Below are positions 14,137 through 23,803 of a stretch of DNA of 64,000 bases, in pieces. The stretch lies in NCBI GenBank assembly GCA_002256345.1, contig NKIY01000012.1, positions 106,256 through 170,255 of the forward strand. The letters run 5' to 3'. The position numbers and the translations under genes were made by a program. Within the stretch, counting starts at the first letter, position 1. Each line of letters begins with the position of its first letter. The notes beneath the pieces were generated by a model that searched no databases, was not told the origin of the DNA, and worked only from the letters and a program-made list of their open reading frames with translations. Origin of the DNA: Bradyrhizobiaceae bacterium PARB1 (GTDB taxonomy: Bacteria; Pseudomonadota; Alphaproteobacteria; Rhizobiales; Xanthobacteraceae).

Positions 14137-14721
14137 ATGGGCCTCGTCGTGATGATCCTCGGCCTCGTGCTGTTTCTCGGCATCCACGTTTTCATCACCC
14201 GCCGCGACGCGCGCGCCGATGTGATCGCGCAGATCGGCGAGGGCGGCTACAAGATCGGCTTCTCCGTCATCTCGCTGCTTGGCCTCGCGCTGATCATCTG
14301 GGGCTTTGCGACCTACCGCGCCACCGGCTGGATCGACGTCTGGTATCCGCCGCTCTGGATCAAGCACCTCACCATCGCGCTGATGCTGCCCGCCGTCATC
14401 ATGGTCGCTGCCTCCTACATCCGCGGCCGCATCTACACCACGCTGAAGCACCCGATGCTCGCCGGCGTCAAACTGTGGGCACTGTCGCATTTGCTGGCCA
14501 ATGGCGATCTCGGCTCGATCATCCTGTTCGGCTCGTTTCTCGCCTGGGCGGTGTTCGACCGCATCTCGCTGAAGCGCCGCGCCGATAGCGGTGCGCCGCC
14601 GATTCCGGTGGGCGGCGTCGGCAATGATGCGATTGCGGTGGCGGTCGGTCTCGTCGCCTATCTTGCTTTGGGTTTCGCTTTCCACCCGGTGGTGATCGGC
14701 GTGCCCGTATTCGGAGCCTAA
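14137..14721 (+). CDS. NnrU family membrane protein
   Basis: A 194-residue integral membrane protein of the NnrU family with about five or six hydrophobic helices (MGLVVMILGLVLFLGIHVF...; LIIWGFATYRATG; HPMLAGVKLWALSHLLANGD). The last motif is diagnostic. NnrU was named from denitrification gene clusters, and the family may handle heme or quinol chemistry, but its function is unsettled. It stops 3 bp before panB, so the two are cotranscribed. The ATG at 14137 was chosen because upstream codons of the long frame lie over the divergent Bug gene. Confidence 0.88.
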   Translation: MGLVVMILGLVLFLGIHVFITRRDARADVIAQIGEGGYKIGFSVISLLGLALIIWGFATYRATGWIDVWYPPLWIKHLTIALMLPAVIMVAASYIRGRIYTTLKHPMLAGVKLWALSHLLANGDLGSIILFGSFLAWAVFDRISLKRRADSGAPPIPVGGVGNDAIAVAVGLVAYLALGFAFHPVVIGVPVFGA

Positions 14722-14724
14722 GTC

Positions 14725-15573
14725 ATGTCAGTACAAGCAGTGATCAAGCGAAAGACCGCACCGGATATTCTCGCTCGCAAGAATGGCGAGCCGATTGTGA
14801 TGCTCACGTCGTATCACGCCCATACGGCCTCGCTGGTCGATCGCTATTGCGACGTCATCCTCGTCGGCGACTCGCTCGGCAATGTGATGCATGGTTTCGA
14901 GACCACGCTGCCGGTGACGCTGGAGATGATGATCCTGCAGGGCCACGCGGTCATGCGCGGGTCCAAGCAGTCGCTCGTCGTGGTGGACATGCCGTTCGGC
15001 TCCTATGAAGCGTCGAAGGAGCAGGCCTTCCATTCCGCCGCGCGCATTTTGAAAGAGACGCATTGCGGGGCCGTGAAGCTGGAAGGCGGCGCGCGCATGG
15101 CGGAGACGATCGCGTTTTTGACGGAGCGCGGCATTCCGGTCATGGCGCATATCGGCCTGACGCCGCAGTCGATCAATGCACTCGGCTCGTTCCGCTCGCA
15201 GGGGAAGGACGAAGCCGAAGCGCTGGCGCGCGGCGAGAATGTGAGCGGCCCGATTCAGAACGATGCGATTGCGGTCGCGCAGGCCGGCGCATTCTCCGTC
15301 GTCATCGAAGCGGTGGCCGAACCGGTCGCGCGAAAAATCACGCAGACGATTGCGATCCCCACGATCGGCATCGGCGCAAGCTCGGCTTGCGACGGGCAGG
15401 TGCTGGTGCTCGAGGACATGCTCGGCCTCAATGCGCGGGTGCCGAAGTTCGTCAAGAAGTACGGCAATCTCGGTTCCATGATCGAGGCGGCGATCGAGGG
15501 CTATGCGACGGAAGTGCGCTCCCGTGCATTTCCGGGGCCCGAACATGTATATGGAGCGAAGCCCAAAAGCTGA
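14725..15573 (+). CDS. panB: 3-methyl-2-oxobutanoate hydroxymethyltransferase
   Basis: A 282-residue PanB, the first step of pantothenate synthesis (ketoisovalerate plus methylene-THF gives ketopantoate). Hallmarks are [25 protein letters not shown] (metal-binding Asp), VKLEGG (about 111-116) and [20 protein letters not shown] (about 140-159). The length matches the family. It directly follows nnrU. panC is not in the window. Confidence 0.96.
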   Translation: MSVQAVIKRKTAPDILARKNGEPIVMLTSYHAHTASLVDRYCDVILVGDSLGNVMHGFETTLPVTLEMMILQGHAVMRGSKQSLVVVDMPFGSYEASKEQAFHSAARILKETHCGAVKLEGGARMAETIAFLTERGIPVMAHIGLTPQSINALGSFRSQGKDEAEALARGENVSGPIQNDAIAVAQAGAFSVVIEAVAEPVARKITQTIAIPTIGIGASSACDGQVLVLEDMLGLNARVPKFVKKYGNLGSMIEAAIEGYATEVRSRAFPGPEHVYGAKPKS

Positions 15574-15677
15574 CGCAAGTTCGCCGCTGGGCGGCCGCAC
15601 GAAATGCGTGCCAAACGGGAATTTTGCGCGCATTTCGGTGTTGTGAGCGTGTGGGCGACAGTGAAGGACAGTCGATC

Positions 15678-15929
15678 ATGAAGACCTTGAAATATCTAGG
15701 CTTTGCAGCTGCCTTGGTGCTTGTGCCGCAAGTTTGCCACAGCGAGCCCGCGAAGAAGCATCGCAAGCCGCATGTGCAATCCGTCGAGCCGCGGCCGGTC
15801 TATCGGTCCAAGGAAGACATCTATCGCGGCAATGCCGCGCTCGGCGGCAACAACGCCAATTCGGCCTATGGCTCGAATAGTGCTGATGAAAATGCCAATG
15901 GCCGCACCGGCGGCGGGTTCGGCAGCTGA
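15678..15929 (+). CDS. small exported protein, unknown
   Basis: An 83-residue protein with a signal peptide (about residues 1-22, MKTLKYLGFAAALVLVPQVC). The short mature chain is polar, with PAKKHRKPHVQ, then GNNANSAYGSNSADENANG and a Gly-rich end. The low-complexity Asn/Gly tail suggests a disordered envelope peptide. GACAGT lies upstream, a weak ribosome site. Similar small proteins are common in Bradyrhizobiaceae genomes. Confidence 0.6.
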   Translation: MKTLKYLGFAAALVLVPQVCHSEPAKKHRKPHVQSVEPRPVYRSKEDIYRGNAALGGNNANSAYGSNSADENANGRTGGGFGS

Positions 15930-16111
15930 ACGCCACGGCGTTTGACTGTGTGAAGCTTTCCGGGATAACGCCTTGATCGCCAACATCTTGATGGCGCACG
16001 GCTTTGCCTTGCCAACGCCATAACGCTAGGGTATCGCCGCCGCGATGCGCGGGCGATGGCCCCAGCGTCGCTCGGGGTGAGCGCGGCCGATCCGTCACAG
16101 GAAATATCCAA

Positions 16112-16765
16112 GTGTCTGAATTATTTAATGAAGTCGATGAGGATCTGCGTCGCGAGCAGCTCAAGAAGATTTGGGAGAAATATTCGCTCCTGATTATTCT
16201 GGTCGCAATTCTCATTGTCGGCGGCGTCGGCGGCTGGCGTGCCTATACGTATTTCGAGGCCAAGAAGGCCGCCGAAGCCGGCGCGGCCTTTGATCGCGCT
16301 GCAGAATTGTCCGAGCAGAACAAGCCGGCCGAGGCCGAAGCCGCCTTCACCAAGCTCGCCGCCGAGGCGCCTGCAGGCTACCGCACCATGGCGCGCCTGC
16401 GCGCGGCCGGCGAGGCCGCGAAGCGCGATGCTGCGACGGCCGTGAAACTCTATGACGAAGTCATCGCGGACAACACCGTCGGCGCGCCGGAGAAGGATCT
16501 CGCCCGCGTCCGTGTCGGCGCTTTGCTTGTTGAAACAACGGCTTACGATACACTGCTGCCGAAGCTCGAGCCCGCCACGACGGCCACCAGCACCTATCGC
16601 CATTCGGCGCGCGAACTGCTCGCACTGTCCGCCTGGAAGGCGGGCAATGCCGGCGAGACACGCAAATGGGTCGAGGCTCTGTCCAACGATCCTGAGACCC
16701 CCTCCAGCATCCGCACCCGCGCCGAAGCGCTGCAGGCGCTGCTGCCGCCCGCCGCCAAGAGCTGA
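16112..16765 (+). CDS. YfgM-like tetratricopeptide membrane protein
   Basis: A 217-residue protein: a short cytosolic N-terminus (SELFNEVDEDLRREQLKKIWEKY), one membrane helix (about residues 25-45, LLIILVAILIVGGVGG) and a periplasmic TPR-like helical domain with alternating Ala/Glu helices. It matches the DUF2133/YfgM family, an ancillary periplasmic chaperone associated with SecYEG in E. coli. The GTG at 16112 was chosen because the family N-terminus begins there and AGGAAATATCCAA precedes it. It is two genes upstream of der, as yfgM is in enterobacteria. Confidence 0.85.
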   Translation: MSELFNEVDEDLRREQLKKIWEKYSLLIILVAILIVGGVGGWRAYTYFEAKKAAEAGAAFDRAAELSEQNKPAEAEAAFTKLAAEAPAGYRTMARLRAAGEAAKRDAATAVKLYDEVIADNTVGAPEKDLARVRVGALLVETTAYDTLLPKLEPATTATSTYRHSARELLALSAWKAGNAGETRKWVEALSNDPETPSSIRTRAEALQALLPPAAKS

Positions 16766-16798
16766 TCCGGCGTCCGAACGAGTTTGAGTGAGAAGCCT

Positions 16799-17356
16799 AT
16801 GCGCTCATCGATGCAACGCCTTGTTTCCGCTGCGGTTCTGATCGCGCTTGCCAGCGTCCTGACGGGCTGCGGCGGGGCGTCGAGCTGGGATCCGTCGGAT
16901 CTGCTCGATTTCATGGACACCAAGAAGAAGCTCCCCGGCGACCGCAAACCGGTATTCCCCGAAGGCGTTCCCGGCCTCGAACAGGGCGTGCCGCGCGATC
17001 TCTACAAGGAAAGCGTCGAGCGCCAGCAGGCCGAACAGGCCGCCGCTGCGGCTGCCGCAGCAGCCCCGCCGCAACAGGCCGCGCCGCCGGCGCAGGCGCG
17101 CAAGTCCAAGTCGCGCAGCCGCGGCGATGTTGAGGTTGGCAATGTCCGTCAGGAAGGTGCGCCAGCCGCTGCCGGTACGGATGAAGGTGGTGCCGCAGAC
17201 GTCGCGCCGCCGCCGAAAGGCAAGCAGGTCACGCGCCGCCGCTCCACCACCGCGCCGCCGCCGGATGAACCGGCCGCCGCACCTGCCGCTCCCGCACAAC
17301 AACAACCTTCCTCAGGATTCCCGGCACCGATGCCGTCGGGAAGTTTTTCGCGCTAA
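16799..17356 (+). CDS. lipoprotein with disordered Ala/Pro-rich tail
   Basis: A 185-residue predicted lipoprotein. The signal peptide ends in the lipobox VLTGC (Cys about residue 22) and is followed by a short conserved-looking part (WDPSDLLDFMDTKKKLPGDRKPVFPEGVPGLEQG). The rest is rich in Ala, Pro, Gln and Arg. It occupies the slot between yfgM-like and der where many proteobacteria encode BamB, but is far too short for the BamB propeller and has no repeats of that type. It may be a partner of outer-membrane assembly; this is inference from position only. Confidence 0.8.
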   Translation: MRSSMQRLVSAAVLIALASVLTGCGGASSWDPSDLLDFMDTKKKLPGDRKPVFPEGVPGLEQGVPRDLYKESVERQQAEQAAAAAAAAAPPQQAAPPAQARKSKSRSRGDVEVGNVRQEGAPAAAGTDEGGAADVAPPPKGKQVTRRRSTTAPPPDEPAAAPAAPAQQQPSSGFPAPMPSGSFSR

Positions 17357-17411
17357 CCTCACGCGCAACCGCGCATTGACAGAACGTCCGTAACGGGCGC
17401 ACGGATCGCCC

Positions 17412-18794
17412 ATGTCTTATACGATTGCCATTATCGGCCGGCCCAATGTCGGCAAGTCCACGCTGTTCAACCGTCTGGTTGGGCAGAAACTGGCGCTCGT
17501 CGACGACACGCCGGGCGTGACGCGCGACCGCCGCGAGGGCGCGGCCAGACTCGGCGACCTCGAATTCACCATCATCGACACCGCCGGCCTCGATGAAGGC
17601 GCCAAGGGCTCGCTCACCGCACGCATGCAGGAGCAGACCGAGACGGCGATCGCACTCGCAGACGCGCTGTTCTTCGTCATCGACGCGCGCATGGGCCTGA
17701 CGCCGAACGACCGCGCTTTCGCGGATTTCGCGCGCCGCGCCGACAAGCCGGTGCTGCTGCTCGCCAACAAGAGCGAGGGCAAGCATGGCGAGATCGGCGC
17801 GATGGAGAGCTACGCGCTCGGGCTCGGTGATCCCATCCAGATCTCCGCCGAACATGGCGAGGGCATGGGCGAGCTCTATGACGAACTTGCAAAATTGCTG
17901 CCGGAGCCGGTGGAAGAGGAAGAAGAGGAAGCGATTGCGGAAGAGTGGAGCGATGAGGAAATTGCCTCACGCCCGATCCGCGTCGCCATTGTCGGCCGTC
18001 CGAATGCCGGCAAGTCCACGACCATCAATCATCTGCTCGGCGAAGAACGTCTGCTGACCTCGCCGGAAGCCGGCACGACGCGCGACAGCATCTCCGTCGA
18101 GGTGGACTACAAGGGTCGTAATTTCCGCATCTTCGACACGGCCGGCCTGCGCCGCCGCTCGCGCATCGAGGAGAAGCTGGAAAAGCTCTCCGTCGCCGAT
18201 GCGTTGCGTGCCGTGCGTTTCGCCGAAGTCGTCGTGATGATGATGGACTCGCAGAACAAGTTCGAGGAACAGGATCTGCGCATCACCGATCTCGTCGAGC
18301 GCGAAGGCCGCGCCCTGGTGCTTGCGGTCAACAAATGGGATCTCGTCGAGAAGCGCGGCGGCATGATCGGCCAGCTGCGAACAGAGGCCGATCACTGGCT
18401 GCCGCAGATCAAGGGCGTGCCGATCGTCGCCATCTCCGGCCTGATGGGCGAGGGCATCGACCGCCTGATGGCGGCGATCCAGGAAGCCTACAAGATCTGG
18501 AATCGACGCATTGCGACCGCGGCGCTGAACCGCTGGTTCGAGGATGCAATCTCGACCAACCCGCCGCCGGCCGTTTCAGGGCGGCGGCTGAAGCTGAATT
18601 ACATTACGCAAACCAAGGCGCGTCCGCCAAGCTTTGTGGTGTTCTGCTCGCGCGCCGACGCGGTGCCGACGAGCTATCTGCGCTATCTTACCAACAGCAT
18701 GCGCGAGGCGTTCGACCTGCCAGGTACGCCGATCCGTATCACGCTGCGTGAGAAGGCCAACCCTTTTGCGCATAAGCGGAAGCGGCCGAATTAG
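17412..18794 (+). CDS. der: ribosome biogenesis GTPase Der (EngA)
   Basis: A 460-residue tandem GTPase needed for 50S subunit maturation. The first G domain has [12 protein letters not shown] (about 8-19) and DTAGLDEG; the second has [12 protein letters not shown] (about 194-205), [16 protein letters not shown] and NKWD. A KH-like C-terminal domain ends in the basic KRKRPN. An acidic linker ([15 protein letters not shown]) joins the two G domains. Length and order are those of the family. Confidence 0.97.
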   Translation: MSYTIAIIGRPNVGKSTLFNRLVGQKLALVDDTPGVTRDRREGAARLGDLEFTIIDTAGLDEGAKGSLTARMQEQTETAIALADALFFVIDARMGLTPNDRAFADFARRADKPVLLLANKSEGKHGEIGAMESYALGLGDPIQISAEHGEGMGELYDELAKLLPEPVEEEEEEAIAEEWSDEEIASRPIRVAIVGRPNAGKSTTINHLLGEERLLTSPEAGTTRDSISVEVDYKGRNFRIFDTAGLRRRSRIEEKLEKLSVADALRAVRFAEVVVMMMDSQNKFEEQDLRITDLVEREGRALVLAVNKWDLVEKRGGMIGQLRTEADHWLPQIKGVPIVAISGLMGEGIDRLMAAIQEAYKIWNRRIATAALNRWFEDAISTNPPPAVSGRRLKLNYITQTKARPPSFVVFCSRADAVPTSYLRYLTNSMREAFDLPGTPIRITLREKANPFAHKRKRPN

Positions 18795-18811
18795 CGATAT
18801 TAGGTGGTAAG

Positions 18812-18887
18812 GCGGTTCGCCGAAGTCGTAATCCGCCGCTGCTTCACCGCGTCGGATTACGCTTCGCTAATCGCCCTACGGTTACGT
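18812..18887. repeat. dispersed palindromic repeat (GGCGGATTACGC family)
   Basis: AAGGCGGTTCGCCGAAG...GTAATCCGCC and GTCGGATTACGCTTCGCTAATCGCCCTAC are inverted copies of each other. The element lies between the convergent der and metE genes and overlaps the metE stop codon. Related to 2028-2086. Confidence 0.6.
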
Positions 18888-21212
18888 TGCCCGCATCTCG
18901 CGCGCTGCCGCCACCATGTTGACCAGAGCGGGCTTCACTTCGTCCCACTTGCGGGTTTTCAGACCGCAATCCGGGTTGATCCAGAGCTGGGCATCCGCAA
19001 GGCGTTGCCTAGCGAGTCTCAGAAGCTCAGTCATCTCACCGATCTCCGGAACGCGCGGCGAGTGGATATCGTAGACGCCCGGTCCGATCTCGTTCGGATA
19101 TTTGTAGCTCTTGAACGCGTCCAGCAGCTCCATCTTGGAGCGCGACGTTTCGATGGAGATGACGTCGGCATCCATGGCGCCGATGGCGTCGATGATGTCG
19201 TTGAACTCCGAATAGCACATATGGGTGTGAATCTGAGTGCGATCCTCAACGCCCGATGCACTGATCCGGAAGCTATCGACAGCCCAGCCGAGATAAGTTG
19301 TCCACTGCGACTTGCGCAGGGGCAGGCCTTCGCGGAGGGCGGCTTCATCGATCTGAATCATCTTGGCACCGGCCTCTTCGAGGTCGATGACCTCGTCGCG
19401 GATCGCGAGAGCGATCTGCTGGCAGGCGACGCTGCGTGGGACGTCATCGCGGACGAAGGACCAGTTCAGGATCGTTACCGGGCCAGTGAGCATTGCTTTC
19501 ATTGGCCGTTTGGTGAGCGACTGCGCGTAGCGCCACCAACCGAGCGTCATGGATACCGGGCGTGAGACGTCGCCGAACAGGATTGGCGGACGCACATAGC
19601 GCGAGCCGTAGGACTGCACCCAGCCATGCCTGGTGAAGGTGAATCCGGTCAGCTGTTCGCCGAAATACTGTACCATGTCGTTGCGCTCGAACTCGCCATG
19701 CACGAGCACATCGAGGCCGATCTCCTCTTGCCAGCGCACGGCCTCCGCCGTCTCCTCGCGCAGGAATTGCTCGTACTTGTCCAGTGTGATGTCGCCGCGG
19801 GAGAAGGACGCACGTGCATTGCGCACGGTGGCGGTTTGCGGGAACGAGCCAATGGTTGTGGTCGGGAACCGCGGTAGATCGAAGGCGTTGCGCTGAATCT
19901 CCGCTCGTTTGGCGAAGGGCGACTTGCGGCTGTGGTTTTGACCGGTAAGGCCTGCCATGCGCCTGGAGACCACGTCATTGTGGATCTTCGGTGAGGAATC
20001 GCGCGCGATGACGGCGTTGTCGGAGGCAGACAGCGCATCGCCGACGCTCGCACGTCCCTGCGCAAGCGCTTTACCGAGCGCAGACAGCTCTCCCATTTTC
20101 TGCAGTGCGAAAGCAAGCCAGCTTTTCACGTCAGGATCGAGATCGGTTTCGAGTTCGAGATCGATGGGCACGTGCAGCAGCGAACAGGATGCTGCGATCT
20201 GCACGCGATCGGTTCCGAGCTGTTTGACGACGGGGGTGATGCGGTCGAGTGTACCAGACAGGTCGGTGCGCCAGACATTGCGGCCATCGACGACGCCGAG
20301 CGACAGGACGAGATCAGAGCGGATGCGTGACGCGACCTGCGCAAGCTGATCGGGGCCACGCTTCAGGTCGATATGCAGACCGGCAACGGGCAACGCAAGT
20401 GCGGTCTCGAGATTGTCGCCGATCTCGCCGAAGTAGGTGGTGAGCATGATCTTCAGGTTTGGCACATTGGCGCCGATTCTGGCGTAGGCGTGCTTCAGCG
20501 CATTCCGCGTTACGTCGTCGAGATCGAGCACGAGGCAGGGCTCGTCAATCTGCACCCAGTCGGCGCCGCGATGGGACAGCTCACGCAGCACTTCGATATA
20601 GACAGGCAACAGTCTGTCGAGCAGGGATAGCGCATCGAGGCCGGCGTCGTGGCCCTTGCCGAGCTTCAGGAAGGTGATCGGGCCGACAAGAACGGGGCGG
20701 GTGTGATGACCGAGGGCCTTCGCTTCCTCGAACTCGTCAATCGGCTTGCGCGAGGACAGTGCGAACGTCTGGTCCTTGGAAAATTCCGGCACCATGTAGT
20801 GGTAATTGGTATCGAACCATTTTGTCATTTCCTGCGCGACGACGCCGTGGCCGTGATGAGTATGACCACAGCTTGCATGGGCCGCTTCGCCCTGCGCACC
20901 GCGCGCCATGGCGAAGTAGGTCGCGAGCGGCACCGGGCCTGATGTCCAGCCATAGGCTTTCGGAATAGCGCCGACCATCACGCTGGTGTCGAGCACCTGA
21001 TCGTAGAGCGAGAAGTCGTTGGATGGAATGACCGTGATGCCGAGCGACTTCTGGCGCGCCCAATTGGCGGCGCGCAGATCCGCGGCGGTCTTATGGAGAT
21101 CTTGTTCGGTGGATTTTTCAGCCCAGAAGCTTTCGAGGGCGAATTTCAATTCGCGCCGGGGACCGATCCGCGGCGTGCCGAGCGTTGCAACAGGAAGTGA
21201 AGGAAGAGACAT
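18882..21212 (-). CDS. metE: cobalamin-independent methionine synthase
   Basis: A 776-residue MetE that transfers methyl from methyltetrahydropteroyl-glutamate to homocysteine. It has the duplicated barrel structure. Zinc ligands appear in the C-terminal barrel as HTHMCYSEF (about residues 663-671) and PDCGLKTRKW (about 748-757). N-terminal homocysteine/folate residues sit in the region RRELKFALESFW. The start at 21212 fits the family (E. coli 753 residues). The leader holds a cobalamin riboswitch, so expression should fall when B12 is available for the B12-dependent enzyme MetH (not in the window). Confidence 0.96.
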   Translation of the reverse strand: MSLPSLPVATLGTPRIGPRRELKFALESFWAEKSTEQDLHKTAADLRAANWARQKSLGITVIPSNDFSLYDQVLDTSVMVGAIPKAYGWTSGPVPLATYFAMARGAQGEAAHASCGHTHHGHGVVAQEMTKWFDTNYHYMVPEFSKDQTFALSSRKPIDEFEEAKALGHHTRPVLVGPITFLKLGKGHDAGLDALSLLDRLLPVYIEVLRELSHRGADWVQIDEPCLVLDLDDVTRNALKHAYARIGANVPNLKIMLTTYFGEIGDNLETALALPVAGLHIDLKRGPDQLAQVASRIRSDLVLSLGVVDGRNVWRTDLSGTLDRITPVVKQLGTDRVQIAASCSLLHVPIDLELETDLDPDVKSWLAFALQKMGELSALGKALAQGRASVGDALSASDNAVIARDSSPKIHNDVVSRRMAGLTGQNHSRKSPFAKRAEIQRNAFDLPRFPTTTIGSFPQTATVRNARASFSRGDITLDKYEQFLREETAEAVRWQEEIGLDVLVHGEFERNDMVQYFGEQLTGFTFTRHGWVQSYGSRYVRPPILFGDVSRPVSMTLGWWRYAQSLTKRPMKAMLTGPVTILNWSFVRDDVPRSVACQQIALAIRDEVIDLEEAGAKMIQIDEAALREGLPLRKSQWTTYLGWAVDSFRISASGVEDRTQIHTHMCYSEFNDIIDAIGAMDADVISIETSRSKMELLDAFKSYKYPNEIGPGVYDIHSPRVPEIGEMTELLRLARQRLADAQLWINPDCGLKTRKWDEVKPALVNMVAAAREMRAT

Positions 21213-21647
21213 AGCTTTAACCCCATGATTGGGGGCAAAGGGAAGGCGGACGCAGGCATGATCTGCCACGGACGCGGCAGGCTGCTTAGCGCACCACCGG
21301 GACACCCCGCCCGTGGACGTACATATTGTCGAGGCAGGTCTCCTGGCTCGCGGGTCACAGCTGGCGTCCGGCCTTCCCGAAGCTTGCGCTTCAGTGACAC
21401 TTATGGACGCTGGCTCACCGCTTACAGTTGCGGGGGCAGCGCCGGCATTGCGACGAACCAGATCGGCTCGCCGCGCACCGGCTTCCCTCTTAGCTCCGGT
21501 TCGAACGTGAACCGGAGACCTCGACGTTTCGAGTTAAGTGAGTATGCACCTCTTCGTCAATCCGTGGGCTACGGTGTGGGCAGATCCACAATTACGTGAT
21601 CGCAGTCGGGCGGTGGGCAAGCGCCCGCGGCCAAAGCGACGCCTGCG
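21213..21647. other. metE/prpB intergenic region
   Basis: Both flanking genes are on the minus strand. The 435-bp gap holds the cobalamin riboswitch (21325-21520), the metE leader (21213-21324) and about 125 bp downstream of prpB that must contain the metE promoter. The only other element noted is a possible minus-strand stem near the riboswitch 5' end. No extra gene is supported. Confidence 0.7.
21325..21520 (-). ncRNA. cobalamin riboswitch upstream of metE
   Basis: On the minus strand the order is a P2-like stem CTCCGGTTCAC...ACCGGAGC, GAGGGAAGCCGG, GCTGCCCCCGCAACTGTAAG (plus about 21424-21444), CACTG, GGGAAGG and the B12 box GCCAGGAGACCTGCC (plus 21333-21347). These are the conserved cores of the adenosylcobalamin riboswitch. 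It ends about 110 nt before the metE start. Whether it acts on transcription or translation is not decided by the sequence. Confidence 0.93.
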
Positions 21648-22580
21648 TTACCGAACAATCTTCTGCTGCGGCATTCCGGCCGGGATGATTGTCTTGACGA
21701 TGCTGGCATCGAGCGCTTCGTAATCATGCAGGCCGATGGTGTCGTAGAGCTCAGCGCGGGTCTGCATGCGATCGACCATTTTGTGGGCACCGCCGTCACG
21801 CGCGATTGCCGCATAGAGATCGGCCTGCGCCTTGTTGGCGACACGCAGTGATGACACCGGCCAGATCACCATGGCATAACCCATCGCCTCGAATTCGGAC
21901 GCGGTAAAGAACGGCGTCTTGCCGAATTCGGTCATATTGGCGAGCAAGGGAACGCCGGGCATGCGGTCGGCGAAGGCACGGAACATCTCGGCGGTGTTGA
22001 GTGCTTCCGGAAAGATCGCGTCGGCGCCGGCTTGCATATAGAGCTTTGCACGCGCCACCGCGCTGTCGAGGCCTTCATTTGCAGCGGCATCGGTACGTGC
22101 GATGATCACGAGATCGCGCCGCGCCTGCGCGGCAGCGGCAACCTTGGCTGCCATGTCATGGGCATCCGCGATTTTCTTGTCGTTCAGGTGTCCGCATTTC
22201 TTCGGAAGGATCTGATCCTCGAGATGCAGCGCGCCGGCACCGGCATCCTCGAATACGCGGGTGGCGTGCATGACGTTGAGCGCTTCGCCATAGCCGGTAT
22301 CGGCATCGACGAGTAATGGTAGTTGCGCTGCGCGAACAATCTGGCGGATGAAGAAGGAGACTTCGTCCACCGTGATGATGCCGAGATCTGGCAGCCCCAT
22401 GGAGGCCGTCATTGCGGCACCCGACAAGTATAATCCCTGGAAACCAGCGGCTCTGGCCTGCAAGGCGGACATGCCGTTATGCGCGCCCGGAAGATGCAGG
22501 ATGCCGGGCTGTTCCAGCAATTTGCGGAAGCGACGACCGGCGGATTCCGTGGCGAGATCCGAGGCGACGAGATAAGGCAT
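21648..22580 (-). CDS. prpB: methylisocitrate lyase (isocitrate lyase/PEP mutase family)
   Basis: A 310-residue protein of the ICL/PEPM superfamily. It shows VDADTGYGEALNV (metal-binding Asp residues, about 92-104) and the catalytic loop LEDQILPKKCGHLNDK (about 122-137). The KKCGH form is typical of methylisocitrate/isocitrate lyases. It should split 2-methylisocitrate into pyruvate and succinate, the last step of the methylcitrate cycle. It lies 12 bp after prpC in a minus-strand operon with prpC and prpD. Confidence 0.92.
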   Translation of the reverse strand: MPYLVASDLATESAGRRFRKLLEQPGILHLPGAHNGMSALQARAAGFQGLYLSGAAMTASMGLPDLGIITVDEVSFFIRQIVRAAQLPLLVDADTGYGEALNVMHATRVFEDAGAGALHLEDQILPKKCGHLNDKKIADAHDMAAKVAAAAQARRDLVIIARTDAAANEGLDSAVARAKLYMQAGADAIFPEALNTAEMFRAFADRMPGVPLLANMTEFGKTPFFTASEFEAMGYAMVIWPVSSLRVANKAQADLYAAIARDGGAHKMVDRMQTRAELYDTIGLHDYEALDASIVKTIIPAGMPQQKIVR

Positions 22581-22592
22581 GCGAGACTTCCT

Positions 22593-23774
22593 TCAGGCTG
22601 CGTACGGAGAGGCGAGAGCGCCACGCTCGTTGATCGGCACGAAGGTCAGATTTTCCGGGCCGACATAATTTGCGGATGGCCGGATGATCTTGTTGTCAAT
22701 GCGCTGTTCGATGACGTGGGCAGCCCAGCCGGAGGTACGCGCGATCACGAAGAGAGGCGTGAACATCGCTGTTGGCACACCAAGCATGTGATAGGACACT
22801 GCGCTGAACCAATCGAGATTAGCGAACATTTTTTTGCTGTCTGCCATCACGGCTTCGATACGGTCGGCGATCTCGAACATCTTCAAAGATCCCGCCTCCT
22901 GCGAGAGCCGCCGAGCGACTTCCTTGATCACCTTGTTGCGGGGGTCGGCGATCGTATAGACGGGATGGCCGAAGCCGATCACGACCTCCTTGCTGGCGAC
23001 ACGCTGGCGGATATCCGCCTCCGCTTCGTCGGCATTCGCGTAACGCTTCTGGATCTCGAACGCGACCTCGTTGGCGCCGCCATGTTTTGGCCCGCGCAGC
23101 GCGCCGATGGCGCCGGTGACGGCCGAATAGATATCGGCGCCGGTGCCGGCGATGGCGCGCGCCGTGAAGGTGGAAGCATTGAACTCATGCTCGGCATAGA
23201 GAATGAGCGAGGTGTGCATCGCGCGTACTTCTGCTGGCTTCGGCGCCTTGCCATGCAGGAGGTGCAGGAAATGGCCACCGATAGTGTCGTCGTCGGTCTC
23301 CAGTTCGATGCGGCGGCCGTTCTGCGAGAAGTGATGCCAGTAGAGCAGCATCGAGCCGAGCGAGGCCATTAGCCGGTCGGCGATGTCGCGCGCGCCCGGA
23401 TGATTGTGGTCTGACGCTTCCGGCAACACGCAACCGAGCGTCGATACTCCCGAGCGCATCACATCCATCGGATGCGCGGCCGCGGGCAGGGCTTCGAGTG
23501 CGGCGCGGACGGCAGTCGGCAGGCCGCGCAGGGATTTCAGCTTGGTCTTGTAGGCGGCAAGTTCTGCGGGCGTAGGTAGGGAGCCGTGAACGAGGAGATA
23601 GGCAATCTCCTCGAACTCGCAGCGCTCGGCGACATCCAGGATGTCGTAGCCGCGATAGTGCAGATCGTTGCCGGTGCGGCCCACCGTGCACAGTGCGGTG
23701 TTGCCGGCGACAACACCGGACAGTGCTACGGATTTCTTCGGAGCCGGGCGGGTCTGCTGAACAGTCTCAACCAT
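22593..23774 (-). CDS. prpC: 2-methylcitrate synthase / citrate synthase family
   Basis: A 393-residue citrate-synthase fold enzyme. Active-site residues are visible in the two His motifs, GPKHGGANE (about 248-256) and GFGHPVY (about 290-296), plus the downstream Asp in [12 protein letters not shown]. Context between prpB and prpD makes propionyl-CoA plus oxaloacetate to 2-methylcitrate the likely reaction. AGGAGGATCGC before the ATG at 23774 fixes the start; the frame is open further upstream inside prpD. Confidence 0.93.
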   Translation of the reverse strand: MVETVQQTRPAPKKSVALSGVVAGNTALCTVGRTGNDLHYRGYDILDVAERCEFEEIAYLLVHGSLPTPAELAAYKTKLKSLRGLPTAVRAALEALPAAAHPMDVMRSGVSTLGCVLPEASDHNHPGARDIADRLMASLGSMLLYWHHFSQNGRRIELETDDDTIGGHFLHLLHGKAPKPAEVRAMHTSLILYAEHEFNASTFTARAIAGTGADIYSAVTGAIGALRGPKHGGANEVAFEIQKRYANADEAEADIRQRVASKEVVIGFGHPVYTIADPRNKVIKEVARRLSQEAGSLKMFEIADRIEAVMADSKKMFANLDWFSAVSYHMLGVPTAMFTPLFVIARTSGWAAHVIEQRIDNKIIRPSANYVGPENLTFVPINERGALASPYAA

Positions 23775-23803
23775 GCGATCCTCCTTGTGCGTTTCCTGAC
23801 GCG

